In this document: positions 63,204 through 64,000 of the stretch, piece after piece | How the letters are laid out: each line of letters starts with the position of its first letter | How positions within the stretch are numbered: position 1 is the stretch's first letter | Assembly (NCBI RefSeq): GCF_025244665.1 | Contig: NZ_CP104205.1 | Span: forward strand, 1,485,001-1,549,000 | Source of the DNA: Maribacter litopenaei | GTDB taxonomy: Bacteria; Bacteroidota; Bacteroidia; Flavobacteriales; Flavobacteriaceae | Length of the DNA: 64,000 bases | Direction of reading: 5' to 3' | Position numbers and translations under genes: made by a program | The notes under the pieces: generated by a model | The model's input: the letters and a program-made list of their open reading frames with translations, nothing else | Database searches by the model: none | What the model was told of the DNA's origin: nothing

Positions 63204-64000
63204 CTAATATAGTTCCGAGATATTTTTGAATTTAGCCAACTGAGCATAAAAATGTCTTACAACCAAGTTTTCAGGTTTTTCCAAAGTCGGGTCCTCCTTT
63301 AACAATTGTAAGGCGTAGTACCTTGCAGATTTTAATATGGAGTTGTCTTTTACGATATCTGCTATTTTTAAGTTGAGCATGCCGCTTTGTTGCGTACCCA
63401 TAATATCTCCTGGCCCGCGAAGTTTTAAATCCACTTCGGCAATTTCGAACCCATCATTGGTTTGCACCATGGTTTCCAAACGAGTCTTGGCCTCTGAGCT
63501 CAATTTATAGCTCGTCATAAGGATACAATAGCTTTGATCGGCACCCCTGCCCACACGTCCCCGTAATTGATGTAATTGAGAAAGTCCAAAACGTTCGGCA
63601 CTCTCAATGATCATAACGGAGGCATTAGGCACATTCACGCCAACTTCAATCACCGTAGTGGCTACCATAATTTGGGTTTCCCCTTTTACAAATCGCTCCA
63701 TTTCATAGTCCTTGTCCTCTGGTTTCATTTTGCCATGTACAATGGAAATCTGATATTCCGGTTGGGGGAAATCGCGCGCAATACTCTCATAACCGTCCAT
63801 TAAATCCTTATAGTCAAGTGCTTCTGATTCTTGAATGAGTGGATATACCACATACACCTGACGTCCTTTTTTTATTTCCTCTTTGATGAACTGAAATACT
63901 TTCAACCGATTGGAATCGTATCTATGCACGGTTTTAACAGGCTTCCTACCGGGTGGTAGTTCATCGATTACTGAAATATCCAAATCCCCATATAGGCTCA
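63204..64000 (-). CDS. recG: ATP-dependent DNA helicase RecG, C-terminal part (5' end outside window)
   Basis: Branched-DNA helicase that regresses stalled forks. The visible 265 residues cover the C-terminal helicase lobe. RQVYVVYPLIQESEALDYKD opens it; motif V is VATTVIEVGVNVPNASVMII, and motif VI is SQLHQLRGRVGRGADQSYCI. It ends with the RecG wedge-anchoring tail (ADIVKDNSILKSARYYALQL, ISELY). The frame is open to base 64000, and the preceding residues (SLYGDLDISVIDELPPGRKP) show that the gene continues. It ends 111 bases before leuC, with which it is co-directional. Confidence 0.95.
   Translation of the reverse strand, partial: SLYGDLDISVIDELPPGRKPVKTVHRYDSNRLKVFQFIKEEIKKGRQVYVVYPLIQESEALDYKDLMDGYESIARDFPQPEYQISIVHGKMKPEDKDYEMERFVKGETQIMVATTVIEVGVNVPNASVMIIESAERFGLSQLHQLRGRVGRGADQSYCILMTSYKLSSEAKTRLETMVQTNDGFEIAEVDLKLRGPGDIMGTQQSGMLNLKIADIVKDNSILKSARYYALQLLKEDPTLEKPENLVVRHFYAQLAKFKNISELY

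Noticed and set aside
1..64000. Mass pseudogenisation (loss of leucine, isoleucine, FtsK, RibB and other functions)
   Set aside because: Breaks are single-base, hit essential genes, keep full protein homology on both sides, and cluster on one motif and on homopolymers; sequence error explains them better.

Overview
The window looks like a marine Flavobacteriaceae chromosome (Bacteroidota, of the Maribacter/Zobellia/Arenibacter kind; the genus cannot be fixed from sequence alone). Support: low GC, a CusA pump carrying its own TolC domain, DUF4249 lipoproteins beside a TonB receptor with an STN domain, DUF3667 and GldL-like membrane proteins, a class II IlvC, and a TAnnTTTG-type promoter box. 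No tRNA, rRNA, CRISPR array, insertion sequence or phage gene was seen. Apart from one decayed comM start, this is core chromosome.

Layout. 1-5799 (minus): heavy-metal RND efflux operon (His-rich exported protein, CusA-TolC fusion, CusB-type adaptor). 5963-7536 (plus): a small unknown gene and a KdnA-like aminotransferase. 7538-13296 (minus): ribBA with a degenerate second domain, lptF/G, lolA, ftsK. 13358-15829 (minus): dgkA, tpx, nhaC. 15898-19599: methionine gamma-lyase-like enzyme divergent from an Lrp regulator, lpdA, a double CDGSH protein. 19653-28594: membrane acyltransferase-like protein, then a plus-strand run of FMN reductase, pabB, tilS, dsbD and penicillin acylase. 28733-36497 (plus): a tight five-gene outer-membrane operon. 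36498-38815: comM remnant, a 58-aa gene, comM. 39033-42452: DUF3667 protein, Tat-exported HisC-like aminotransferase, GldL-like protein, unknown protein. 42672-46173 (plus): NRAMP-like carrier with 5-oxoprolinase pxpABC. 46235-53989 (plus): ilv leader peptide and terminator, then ilvD-ilvB-methyltransferase-ilvN-ilvC-ilvA. 54000-58360: gapN, MFS transporter, serine hydrolase. 58435-63092 (minus): leuCDAB. 63204-64000: 3' part of recG.

How the genes work together. IlvA, IlvBN, IlvC and IlvD with LeuABCD give almost a full branched-chain amino-acid pathway within 17 kb. The ilv arm appears to be controlled by a Val/Ile-rich leader peptide followed by an intrinsic terminator, a classical attenuator layout. 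LptF/G and LolA serve envelope assembly, and KdnA points to 8-amino-Kdo in the lipid A core.

Sequence quality. About 50 single-base frameshifts and two in-frame stops break more than half of the genes, nearly all of them housekeeping genes. In every multi-lesion gene I repaired, the corrected length is a multiple of three. More than half of the lesions (about 29) become correct if the true sequence is CCGGA on one strand, observed as CCGA, CCGAGA, CCAGGA or CCGTA. This looks like systematic base-calling error at a modified motif, not mass pseudogenisation, so broken genes are annotated as single repaired CDSs.
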